A DNA stretch of 64,000 nucleotides from the NCBI GenBank assembly GCA_014529385.2, contig CM043959.1, positions 94,191,029 to 94,255,028 on the forward strand, read 5' to 3'. Of the stretch, positions 20,904 through 31,594 are shown in pieces (position 1 is the first letter of the stretch; each line of letters begins with the position of its first letter). Both the position numbers and the translations under genes were made by a program. The DNA is from Adiantum capillus-veneris. Taxonomy: Eukaryota > Streptophyta > Polypodiopsida > Polypodiales > Pteridaceae. The notes beneath the pieces are model-generated. The model searched no databases, was not told where the DNA came from, and saw only the letters and a program-made list of their open reading frames with translations.

Positions 20904-21178
20904 CCCCAACATCATTTTTCACATCCAAAATTGGTCAGCATTTCTTCTCCACTCCTCCTTTCAGTCATTGTCCACAAAAAAGACCAAGGTTTAATGTATT
21001 TTTAACGAAATAAAATTGCAAAATCTCGACTAGATTCTTTAGACAAAAAGTGCTAATTTTCTTCACATATCAAGCTAGCAGCTATATGTAAAGGGGGGAA
21101 AGAACCCCCCCCCCCCCCCCCCCCCCCCCCCCACATGTGTCGCACATTCATGTGGAGAGAGAGAGAGAGAGAGAGAGT
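20904..21178. repeat. Repeat unit copy 3, partial
   Basis: It begins CCCCAACATCATTTTTCACATCC like the other copies, has a C-homopolymer of about 30 at 21106-21132, and ends in a short (GA)n. After about 21178 similarity to copies 1 and 2 is lost. Confidence 0.8.
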
Positions 21179-21569
21179 AAGCAAAAAAAGGTCCTTTATA
21201 GTGATGGAGTTGAAAGTGAAAAGTAGGGTATTTCACTCAGAGATTGTGAATTTAAAAACTTTTGGAGGAAAAAAAATTGAATGCCTTTATGAAAAGATTG
21301 CAACTTTTGAAAAACTTTGGGGCCGACTACACTATTTGAATATTAAGTTATCATGCAAAGTAGTGGGCATGGAGAGAGTTTCTATGCCAGAAACTGCCCC
21401 TTCAACTTCCCACTCTCTTAGCAAGCAATTGCTGAGTGGGTCAATCCTTGTGTACTTTGTCTTGCACTCTGGAGTAGTGAGGACACTAAAATCATCAAGG
21501 TCTCGATTGCCAACTGATGTTTCCTCACCAAACAGAAGCATTCATCTCTCTCTCTCTCTCTCTATCTAA

Positions 21570-21650
<81 letters not shown>

Positions 21651-22268
21651 CCCCCCCCCCCCCCCCCCCCAGCCAAACCCTAGCCAGTAAAGAAACCCGA
21701 GCAGCAGGACATCACTCGCCTCCCTGGGGCGAGGGGTAGCCCTGCGAGAGGTCACGCCATAGCCGTAGCTCCGCCCCTGCCTTCCTTCGCCAGGCCAAGC
21801 TTGCCTTTATTCCCTGTGTGCACCAAGCCCCGCCTTCTCTTCTCCCACTCTCTCTATGCGCCACTCCAATCCAGCAAGGTCGCGCACGCAAAGTGCGCTT
21901 TGTTCGGGCCTGCCTATGCGTGTTGTCGTGCGCTTTGTTCGGGCCTGCGTCCGCGCGTTACCAGCCTAGCCAGGCTAGGCCGCACGCTTCACGCACTCTG
22001 CTCGGGCCAAGCCATGCCGCACCGCCGTCCCTCGGTGCCTTGTCATTTCACGAAGGGGGCAAGGAAACGTACAAAAATGACTCTTTCCATTGCCCTAACC
22101 TAAGCAACTCGTCCCACAGGAACTCAAAAAATATGTGCTTCAACTGCAAGGGAAATCTACGCCCTCGACTACAAGGAAAAAAATCTCGGACCTACAATGC
22201 AGTGAAGAGGCTCTCTCTCCCCAATCAAGCGGACACAGCTCTTCGCGCCCACCCCACAGGTGGATCCG
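21179..22268. other. Stretch without a recognised gene; long (CT)n-(C)n tract
   Basis: An imperfect (CT)n at 21542-21647 runs into a C-homopolymer at about 21648-21670. Downstream, about 21680-22130 is GC-rich with several GTTCGGGCCTGC repeats. A 144-codon frame over 21135-21569 has no similarity that I recognise and begins within a microsatellite. Confidence 0.4.
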
Positions 22269-22468
22269 ATGGACCGCCTTCACTCTAAAATTTGAGAGCT
22301 CAAGGATGAGAACGCAGAGCTCAAGGTGCGTCTTGCAGCCCTTGAGGCACGTTTCTCCTCCTTGGAGTCTCAAAAGAAAGATGATAGCAAGCACTATCTC
22401 GCCAAATCAAAGGAAGCCGAAAGCACCTTCACCGCAAGCATGGCCAAACTTTCCACCCAACTCCAAGC
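22269..22468 (+). pseudogene. Coiled-coil reading frame, 5' part, split by TE3 (possibly LINE ORF1)
   Basis: From ATG at 22269 (MDRLHSKI) a TGA follows at 22293. The same frame then gives ELKDENAELKVRLAALEARF and a heptad-rich coiled coil up to the TE3 insertion at 22468. The frame continues directly after TE3 at 28181. A coiled coil followed by a small RNA-binding-like part fits an L1-type ORF1 protein, but the match is weak and the origin is uncertain. Confidence 0.35.
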
Positions 22469-22660
22469 TGAAGGAGTACGAGCAGAAGTGCAACGCGAGA
22501 GAGAGTGCAAGAAGAAGAGCACGACGATATGGTGAACTCGCTCTACTGTAATGTGTAGAGCATAGTGAGTTCTTATTAGGTTTTTACAAAAGAATATGTG
22601 TACATACCTGGAGGCCCGCCCACTTACCTGGGCAACCACATTGGGCTTTATACCCCAACA
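22469..22660 (-). repeat. TE3 3' LTR (192 bp)
   Basis: TGAAGGAGTACGAGC to CCCCAACA. The adjacent minus-strand polypurine tract AAGTGGGAGGT (22661 on) matches that of TE1. Confidence 0.92.
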
Positions 22661-25600
22661 ACCTCCCACTTAAAGTCCAATATGGTAATTTAAGTGTGAG
22701 AGAAGCTACTATACAAGCTAATATACAAGAGATGTAGAGAAATGATGTACTACCTACACCTAACTGCTTGCGAAAATGCGCAAAGCTCTCTGAGGGAAGT
22801 CCTTTTGTAAGTAGATCACCAGGATTTTCTGTGGTGTGAACTTTGACAAGCTGAAGTTGCTTATCCTCGAGCATTTCCCTGATGAAATGATACTTCACAT
22901 CCACATGCTTTGTCTTTGAGTGATAAATTGGATTGCGAGCCAATCGTATAGCACTTTGACTATCACAATATAACACAGGCATCTCTTCTTTGATTCCCAA
23001 ATCTGTTACTAGTCGATTAAGCCAAATTGATTCTTTGCATGCCTCTGATACTGCAACATATTCAGCCTCTGTAGTAGACTGAGTAACACAATCTTGTAAT
23101 CTAGAACGCCATGATACTGCTCCACCAGCCAATGTAAAGACATACCCTGACGTAGACCTTCGGTTGTCTAAGTCACCTGCATAATCTGAGTCTGTAAAAC
23201 CCTTTACACTTAGCTCCTGACTCCCATAGCATATACGCATACTCTTTGTAGCTTTCAGGTATCTCAATATTCCTTTCACTGCCTCCCAATGTTTCTTGCC
23301 TGGGTTTGACAAGTATCGACTTACTACTCCCACTGCAAATGCAATGTCTGGGCGAGTAGCAATCATTGCATACATCAAACTACCCACTGTAGACGCATAT
23401 GGAATCTTATCCATTTCAGCTTGTTCTTCCTCAGACACAGGACAATCTTGTTTGCTAAGTTTCACATATGGTGGCAATGGAACATTCAGTGCCTTTCCCT
23501 TCTCCATATTGAAATGTTGCAAAACCTTGTCAATATACTCTGTTTGAGATAACCAAATCAACTTCTTTGATCTGTCTCTCTCAATGCGCATACCAAGTAT
23601 ATGACTTGCCTCACCCATGTCTTTCATGTCAAACGATTTTGCCATCTTTGACTTCAAAGCTGAAATTTCTTCCAAGTGCTTGCCAGCAATCAACATGGCA
23701 TCCACATACAAAATAAGGATCATCCAACTACCATCCTTAGCCTTCTTTGTATATAGACAGTGATCGAACTCACTACGTTTGTAGCCTTGAGAAAGCATAA
23801 ACTTGTGGAATTTATGGTACCATGCCCTCGGTGATTGTTTTAAGCCATAAAGACTCTTTAACAACTGGCATACCCAATCTTCCTTGCCTTTCTCAACAAA
23901 CCCTTCTAGCTGCTGCATGTAAATTTCCACATCTAAATCACCATGCAAGAACGTTGTCTTGACATCCATTTGGTGCAACACCAAATATAATATGGCAACC
24001 AATGCAAGAAAGCATCTCAATGTAGTCATCTTGACCACCGGAGAGAAGACTTCCTCAAAGTCAATGCCTTGTTCTTGCTTAAAGCCCTTGGCAACAAGCC
24101 TTGCTTTGTACTTTGGCTGACTATCATGAGCGGTGATCTTAAACCTGTAAACCCATTTACAAGGTAGAGCCTTTTTGCCCCGTGGTAATTTAACTAGCTT
24201 CCATGTTTGGTTTTTATGCAGAGATGTCATCTCTGATTGCATGGCCAATTTTCAATTCCTAGAGTCCTTCATTTGCACTGCTTCTTTATAACATGAAGGC
24301 TCATTGCAATCAGTCAACATGACATAGTTCATAGATGGAACAAACCTATCAGGAGGTCGCGTGACACGTCCAGATCTACGCACAATATGTGGCTCAAGCT
24401 CAGCCACAACCTGTGGTTCCACTCTATCCTGTCCTTGCTCCTCTTGAGCCCTGACATTTTGTCTTGCACGTGCAGGTCCATCTTCTTGGAAGACAACTCT
24501 TCTAATCTCCTCAACCCTCTCTGGTTTAGAATGATATTTGGATTCATTAAAGTGAACATCATTGCTGCCGACAACCTTTCTGGATTCGGGATCCCAAAGT
24601 CTGTACCCCATCTCACCAGAATTACCATAGCCTAGAAAGATTCACTTTCTACTCTTTGGCTCAAGTTTGTTCCTAAATTCCTTTGGAACGTGAGTATATG
24701 CCTCACAGCCAAAGACTCTGAGATGCTTGTATGAGGGCATTTTGCCTGACCATACCATCTCTGGCACTGAATCCTTCTGCAAAACCTTGCTAGGAGATCT
24801 ATTTACAAGATGAACTGCTGTTGATACAGCTTCAGCCCAAAACCCATTTGGCAGCTGTGCATTAGACAACATCCTTCTGACCTTCTCTTGTATGGTCCTA
24901 TTCATCCTCTGAGCAACACCATTTTGAGGAGGATTGTAAGGAGAAGTAAGTTCACGTTTTATACCTTTTGACTCACAAAAGTCCTGAAAGGCCTTTGAAA
25001 CATACTCTCCACCATTGTCAGTGTGTAAGCATTTAAGCTTCTTGCCACTCTGATTCTCCACAAGTGTCACAAACGTTTTGAAAACACTCAACGCTTCATC
25101 CTTGTGCTTAAGAAAGTAAACCCATACTTTCCTAGAGTAATCATCTATAAATGTCATAAAGTAAGAAGCTCCCCCTAGAGATAGGTTAGTCATAGGTCCA
25201 CACAAATCACTATGAACAAGTTCCAACTGTGTATCTCTTCTATTGCTTCTATGCTTATGTGGTTGCTGTGTTTTCTTACCATACAGACAATGTTCACAGA
25301 ATTCAAAATCATTAAATGAAAAGCCAGGCAAATAACCAGAACGAGACAAGATTTCCATTCCCTTCTTGGACATATGTCCTAACCGGCTATGCCACAAAGA
25401 AATGTTGGGCTGCTCGGTTACATTGATTACATTTTTAGAGACATTTGATACATAAATCATGTAAAGTCCTCCAGACTTTACTCCATGTGCTACTGTCATA
25501 GAACCCTTGGATATCTTCCACATGTTCTGTCCAAAAGTGGTGACGTAGCCAGCATCATCAAGTAAACCTGTGCTGATCAAGCTCTTTGTAATTGCGAGAA

Positions 25601-26729
25601 CATGTCTCACATTCTTCAGCGTGAAAGAAGAGCCATTTTGAAACTTCAATTGAACATCTCCAACACCTAAGATCTCACATGTCTGCCCATTGCCTAGCCG
25701 AACATGATCTTTAGTGGTCACATAAGAGGTAAACCACTCCTTGTTTGGAGACACATGAAGTGATGCCCCTGAGTCTATAATCCAGTCACTCAGTGCATTT
25801 CCATCAAATGCTGTAAGAAGAGCTGAGTCCATTGTATTCTTCAAGAAGTAGATGTCTCCCGACACTAGACTGTCATCCTCTGCAACAGTGTTTGTCACAT
25901 TTATTTCTTGAATCTTCACTAAGGACTTGTTCTTCTCACCATGGTCTTCAGCTTTCTCTTTGCCTTTTTCTGCTTTCCATTCTCTGCAGTCTCTTTTCAT
26001 GTGACCCTTCTTGCCACAATGGTAGCATTCTATGTCACTCTTGCCTTTAGCATTGCGGGACTTGCTACGAGACTGATTCCTCTTTCCACCTTTGTACTTT
26101 TCTTTGGTCCTTCCCCTGACAACTAAGGTTGTTCCTTTGCCTTTGTCCATTGTCTTTCTATTGGTTTCTTCAGTAAGCAGACTTCCTTCTACACCTGTTA
26201 TGTTCAAACCATCTGGAGGTGCAGAATTACTCAAAGCTGTGCGAAAAGTGTCCCAACTTTCCGGCAATGTGATCAACAGGAACATAGCTCTAACAGGTTC
26301 ATCAAACTTGAAACCTTGAGCTGACAACTGACTATAGATTGTGTTGAATTAATTCAGATGATTGGACATAGGTGTCCCTTCTTTCATCTTCAAGTCAACA
26401 AGCTTCTTAAGCCAGTATACATGTGAAGCTGCACTCTGCTTCTCATAAAGATCACTCAGCTTTAACCATGCTTGATAAGCCGACATCTCGTCTGCTACAT
26501 TGAAGTAAACGCTTTCTGCCAAAGTCAGCATAATGGTAGAAAGTGCCAATTCATCCATTTCGCTCCATTCATCTTCATCCATATCTTCTGGTTTTATCCC
26601 CTTGAGCTTTATAGGTTTTATTTGCTTCTTTTGTACCAACACGTGCCAAATCTACTTCTTCCACAATGGGAAATTGGTTCCATCTAGCTTCTTGATATTG
26701 TAAAGAGCAGTGTCCTGTGATCCAGCCAT
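22584..26729 (-). pseudogene. TE3 gag-pol, frame intact but with four nonsense codons
   Basis: The frame starts at MAGSQDTALYNIKKLDG (26729) and keeps one phase throughout. Stops are TAG 26652-26654, TAA 26349-26351, TGA 24642-24644 and TGA 24252-24254. Domains follow the order of TE1: knuckle CYHCGKKGHMKRDC, protease DSGASLHVSP, integrase with HSDLCGP, HTDNGGEY and GVAQRMN (the catalytic Glu is Gln here), then RT and RNase H. The polymerase motif is YVDA in place of YVDD (codon 23697-23699). The normal stop after the RNase H end (QLGVG) is lost, so the frame reads on through the polypurine tract into the LTR. It is not expected to be functional. Confidence 0.93.
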
Positions 26730-27968
26730 AGCTACGCTTCACAGTAGTTTACTTTTCTGGGAAAAATTCGACAGAGTTTCCCCTGTAAACTAACCTCTGA
26801 ACCAATATCAACCTGTCAAATGAACCAAGAAAGCTTCAGATTCTGCAGAAATTTTGGCAGAGTCTCCTTTGTAAAATGGCTCTGGTGTACTAAAAACAGA
26901 CCAAAAAACAGCTCATAAAACACTGTTTCTCTGACACTGTAAGCTGCGGGTAAACCTGTTATGCACCTGTACTGTCTCTCACTGTCCTGTCATTGTCCTA
27001 TAAGCATAGACTGCGACAATGCCTCAACGGCAGTAAAGCAAAGATGCAATCCCAACTGTCTAACTCACAGTCAATACATCCTAGCTGCCTATCTAAGGGT
27101 GCTCGAGGGATCGCTCCAAGACCTGTATCACCGAAAGGATCTCAACATTCGAGAATCCCCCAGCTCAATAAAACCTCACTCGACCCCCAACAAAGGCTGC
27201 AGTAAATCTGACAGTACATAGACTTCCCACAAAGTCATACATCAAACTACCCACTGTAGACGCATATGGAATCTTATCCATTTCAGCCTGTTCTTCCTCA
27301 GACACCGGACAATCCCTCAGCTCAACAAAACCTCATTCGACCCTCAACAAAGGCTGCAGTAAATCTGACAGTACATAGACTTCCCACAAAGTCATACATC
27401 CACAAATTTCCCACTGTATGCTGTACCCGCTGCGGCGGTTGTTTGCTGCGTGACTCACAGCCAGCAAACCCTCAACAGACATACACCATCTCTGACAATA
27501 CATCCCATGTGGAAGTACCTGCAATGTCAGGATGAAATCTGGAATATCAAGCAGCAAACACAAGCTACCTGATGAACTAGTGGATGTCGCCTACAGTCTG
27601 TGTGTAGATGCGCCCGTGTCGTATGTGACACGCCTCCAAGAATTGTGAGCCGTCCTTCGATGTGTAGACAGCCACAAATCAACACTCTGGGAGTGTCGAT
27701 ATCCTCAGCACTTGCAGTCGTAGGCCGAAAACCCCAAATTTGCAGAGTCGGATCTGCACCCGTCGAGACCACGTAGTCGAAAATGGCCTACGCAGACCTT
27801 TGTCGAAGCCAAACGGTGGCCGAGATGACCTCAGAATGAAATTCTGACAACACCAAGCCCTTGGTGCCGTCCCACGAGATTTGGGGCCGTGTCTTCACCT
27901 ATCGAATTTCACTCCAATCTGAGTTGGTGACTCTAGCCTCCTGCAGTGCTGCCCCGAGCCTCGATCTG
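26730..27968 (-). other. TE3 leader with internal duplication and captured RT fragment
   Basis: The leader is homologous in parts to that of TE1. An 83-bp block (27161-27243) is repeated at 27318-27400. Between the copies, 27236-27314 matches 23369-23447 of the element's own RT gene with about two differences, in the same orientation. The join lies on a shared CATACATC. Confidence 0.88.
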
Positions 27969-27983
27969 AGCTCTGATACGAGT

Positions 27984-28175
27984 TGAAGGAGTACGAGCGG
28001 AAGTGCGACGCGAGAGAGAGTGCGAGAAGAAGAGCACGACGATATGGTGAACTCGCTCTACTGTAATGTGTAGAGCATAGTGAGTTCTTATTAGGTTTTT
28101 ACAAAAGAATATGTGTACATACATGGCGGCCCGCCCACTTACCTGGGCGACCACATTGGGCTTTATACCCCAACA
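27984..28175 (-). repeat. TE3 5' LTR (192 bp)
   Basis: Partner of 22469-22660 with about six substitutions. Followed by the CAAGC duplication. Confidence 0.92.
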
Positions 28176-28180
28176 CAAGC

Positions 28181-28563
28181 AGCAACCGCGGCGGTCTCCT
28201 CCAAAGTAGAAGAGTGCATGCAAGAACGCCGTCGACGGGAACTACTAGCACTATCTATCTACTTGGTGGGAAAACGACGACTGTGCAACAACCCTAGTGA
28301 AACTCAACCAAGCCATCCACCCAATCGAGTTTGATCCCAACACAACTGAGAGGGTTCACCAGAACAACCGCACCAACCAAGGCATCTTGGTCTTCAAGAC
28401 TAAAGAGGCATGCATTACACTTCTACAACAAGCACGACTCCTCAAGGGAACCACAATATGGATAAGCAAGTCCTTGACACCTACCCAACTTAAAATCAAG
28501 AAACAAGAACTCCAAAAGTACGCCCCACACAGTCATCTGACGGCAACAAGATATGAGAGGTAG
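28181..28563 (+). pseudogene. Coiled-coil/ORF1-like frame, 3' part, after TE3
   Basis: It continues the frame cut at 22468 with AATAAVSSKVEECMQERRRR to TGA near 28332-28334. In the next frame comes GILVFKTKEACITLLQQARL, then KGTTIWISKSLTPTQLKIKK. This pattern (a ridge ending in 'LTP.Q...K') is reminiscent of the RNA-binding part of L1-type ORF1 proteins. It is frameshifted and decayed. It could also be another mobile-element protein; low confidence. Confidence 0.3.
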
Positions 28564-29345
28564 GCTCAGCACCTTATGCTCTTCATGTATATGTGATGTT
28601 TTGTCGCCAAGACTAGCATAGAACTCCAACGCGGTTTGCAGGGTAGAGACCTGTGAACATAGGTAGCCACCTAACGGCTAACCGAATACCAACAAGATTT
28701 CATGGGGGTTTACCCTAGCCTAGGAGACCAATCTTGGATGCCCAAAGGAGGCAAGCAAGCAAGAGGCCACAAAGAGGAAAATCCGGCAAAAGTGGCCCGA
28801 ATGATACCAAAACTCATGGGTAGGAGCTTCTCGACGAGCTCTACAAGGCTACATAAGCCACATGGCCATAAGGCGACCCAAAGCAGGCCTAAGCTTCAGA
28901 AACGGCATCGAAAACGCAAAGCGTCACTTGGCTCTCACAGCCAAGCGAGACGTCCGTTTGCCACCACGATTCACGAGCGGCTTACCAAGGCCTTCAACAA
29001 CCAAGTCCTGTGGTGGTAGACCACTACGAATCATTGGGGGCATGCAAACGCAATCATGGGCGCTTTCAGAGCGACAAATTGCCAAACGAAAATCAAGTGA
29101 AGCCAAAGCCAACAAGAATCACATGGCAAGGTTCCCCAAGGGTTGATGAAGCTATGCGGGTCATCATCAAGAAATTTCATCGTGGAAAAGTGCTCCAAGA
29201 GTCAGAAATTGCCTCTGAGGCTCTGAAAGCCAAGAAGGGAGTTTCTAACTAACCATTTGATTTTTTAATTGAAATAAAGCACAAAGGGGACTTAGGAAGG
29301 TCATATGCACATAGTAGTAGGACTTGATCCAAAAAATGCACAGGA
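28564..29345. other. Decayed sequence, no certain gene
   Basis: Short frames around 28702-29250 are rich in Lys, Arg and His and shift frame repeatedly. They may be the eroded continuation of the upstream mobile-element ORF. No domain is recognised. Confidence 0.3.
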
Positions 29346-30212
29346 GACATCCTATGCGTAGGATGTCTCAAGGCCACTTTTGGGCACCCAACTCATCATT
29401 CATCCATACACATAGCCTCTACATGTCATTTACATCTAATCCCTCAAGTTTCACTCCATTTGGACCAAGTTTGACCTCTTATGCATCAAAAAACACAAAG
29501 TCAGATCATAGAGGCAAGAAATGGTCATAGACCTATCAAAAATGATCCAAATCAAGTGAAACTTGAACCACACACTCTTCATAACATGTCAAAGCTAATT
29601 GTGAGGTCACATCTTCAAAATCATGAAAAAGACATCCTACGCGTAGTATGTCTCCAAGCTTGAAATGACCTCCAGGTGGATTTTTTGATCTTCAAACATC
29701 TTTATCACATTCATACAAACCCAACCACCAAGTTTCAAGACAAACAAATCACTTTTTGGCCTTATAGCTCCATAGATGGACTTTTCATACTCTAAAGCAC
29801 AAAAATGATCTTCCTACCCTCAAAACTTATCCAAATTCAAATCTAAGACCATGGTGATGATCCACAGGCTATGCCCTATCACACTGACAATTTTCATGCA
29901 ATTATGAGCAAAAAGACATCTTATGCATAGTATGTCTCCAAGGTCATTTCGACTTACTAAGCAAAGTTTGACATCATGAATGTGATCAACATGCGACAAG
30001 GAGCCTACATATTAAGTTTCAAGTCATTTGGATACCATTTTCTCATCATTACAGGACATCCTACTCATTTGTATACCAAGAAGCCAAAAATTTCACTTTT
30101 CGGTGTCTAAATCAAAATCCAAGCACATAGCGATGATGTACAGGTCCTAAGCTATCATCATGACAAGTTTCAAGTAATTCTAAGGAAAAAGACATCCTAT
30201 GCGTAGGATGTC
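29346..30212. repeat. Array of four short palindromes spaced about 280 bp
   Basis: Palindromes of arm GACATCCTA, a 4-base centre and arm TAGGATGTC lie at 29346-29367, 29631-29652, 29915-29936 and 30191-30212 (spacings 285, 284 and 276). The first and last are perfect; the middle two have one or two arm changes. A half-copy (GGACATCCTACTC) is at about 30055. Flanking sequence is only loosely repeated (for example 'tttcaag..a..tcatttgga'), so it is an old tandem array or a long untranslated region with spaced hairpins. Confidence 0.7.
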
Positions 30213-30379
30213 TTCAGGCTTGTTTTACATCACAAATCCTACTGTTTTCACTTGCAGGGCATTCTTAGTCCCTCTTGAGCTCATGTTTCAATTTTCAAGT
30301 CAATTGGATAGTTAAAACTCAGTTTATCAGCTAATTTGTAAAGAACGCTAACTTTGGACTACTGAGTGCAACAGGATGC

Positions 30380-31528
30380 ATGGCAGCCGCTAAGTCGCCA
30401 GCAAAGAAGAAAAGAATGACCAACAAGGACTACCTGGATGAGGTGGAGCCAGTTATAATACCAGCAGGAACCATAAAGTCCAACTACCACTTGGTTACAA
30501 AGCAACTTACTTGAAGCAAACGACCTCAGAATATACCAAGGCATGTTCAAAGACCCAGAGGGCAATGCCATAGAGATGCCAATGATACCACAGGAACTCA
30601 ATGAGTTCATGAGAAAGCCAGAAATAGTGTCTATCTGAGAAAAGTTAGACTTACACAATTATTTTGAGGCTTTGCCAACAAGAATTGACATTCAGAGAGT
30701 CTGGAAATTCATCACCACAATAAAGGAGAATGGCATAGCCAAGGTGACAGATCTGCAAGGAAAGAATAGAGTGATTGTAATCACGCCAGGGGTGGTTGCA
30801 AGTGCCTTGAACCTCTCTAATGCTGGAGATAGTGTCAACAAGAGGCGAGAAGAGGTGAAGATATACAACGAAACCAAGAAGAACTACACCTTCGAGGATA
30901 TTGCGGATCCAATGGTGGAAACATGTGCCAACTTTACAACCAATATTTCCATATCTGCACCAAGAGGCCTCAAAAGTACATTGTACCACCTGCAGCAATT
31001 GGAACAACATTCACATGGGCAATGAAGACAAGCAGCCCAGGAGAGATAGATTATGCGGAATACCTGCAGTACAACATTGTGAGGATGGGAACCCAGAATC
31101 CTACATATATTGCAGTAAGGGAGATGCTCACATAGGTGATATATGAAGCTCTACATGATGCTAAAGGCCAGTGGCCTCTTCCTCCATCACAGAATGCGTG
31201 GTTGAAGCTGACAGAAGACAAGGAAGAGGAGCAACCTACAGCTCCCAGGGTGACCACCAGGCTGAAAAGAAGGTTAGAGACAGTAGAAGAAGAGTCAAAT
31301 CAGCCAAAGAAAGGAAAGAAAGCTACCATTCAGATGCCAGCAAAAGAGACTAAATCCAAGAAGGCCGCTCAGCTAGAGAGGTTGATGGAGAGTTTCAGAG
31401 CCCAAAGAATGCTTAAAGGAGATCTAAAAGAATTATGGAAACCTTCACTTGAGGCCATGTTTGGATCTTCTTGCACTGAAATAAATCCCACACACACTTT
31501 TGAAATCATGCATCATGTTCGTATGTAA
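30380..31528 (+). pseudogene. Decayed plant-transposon ORF of unknown role
   Basis: It starts MAAAKSPAKKKRMTNKDYLDE at 30380, then frames shift at about 30508 and 31015-31135 with stops (for example TGA near 30637). The longest part (30672-31025) reads DIQRVWKFITTIKENGIAKVTDLQ, then NRVIVITPGVVASALNL. That layout, a helix followed by 'V.G..V..TP..I...L.L', resembles the putative plant transposon protein domain often found in plant retroelement ORFs. A Lys/Glu-rich tail (KKGKKATIQ, KETKSKKAAQLERLMESF) follows. The last codons run into the truncated Gypsy LTR. Orientation is opposite to the Gypsy pol. Function unknown. Confidence 0.4.
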
Positions 31529-31567
31529 AAATTTACAAAAAACGGGGTGTCATAAATGCGCCCAACA
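31483..31567 (-). repeat. Gypsy 3' LTR remnant
   Basis: AAATCCCACACACAC to GCCCAACA matches 37738-37822 (CATCATGT[T/C]CGTATGTA, TTTACAAAAAACGGG). The remaining about 780 bp of the LTR are absent, and the plus-strand ORF abuts here. Confidence 0.8.
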
Positions 31568-31594
31568 TAGTTTGCTACACCGCAGCCTACTAGA

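Larger units (their letters stand above)
22469..28175 (-). mobile_element. TE3: Copia element related to TE1, defective
   Basis: It has 192-bp LTRs (22469-22660 and 27984-28175) with TG/CA ends and target duplication CAAGC at 22464-22468 and 28176-28180. The gag-pol frame is closely related to TE1. The LTRs differ at about six sites, so it is older than TE1. The primer-binding site reads TCGTATCAGAGC, one base off the tRNA-Met consensus. Confidence 0.94.

Noticed and set aside
21135-21569. 144-codon plus ORF
   Set aside because: It begins in a GA microsatellite and ends in a CT microsatellite; the middle shows no family that I recognise.
29346-30212. Possible CRISPR-like array
   Set aside because: Repeats are 22 bp palindromes spaced about 280 bp in plant DNA; no CRISPR spacing or cas genes.
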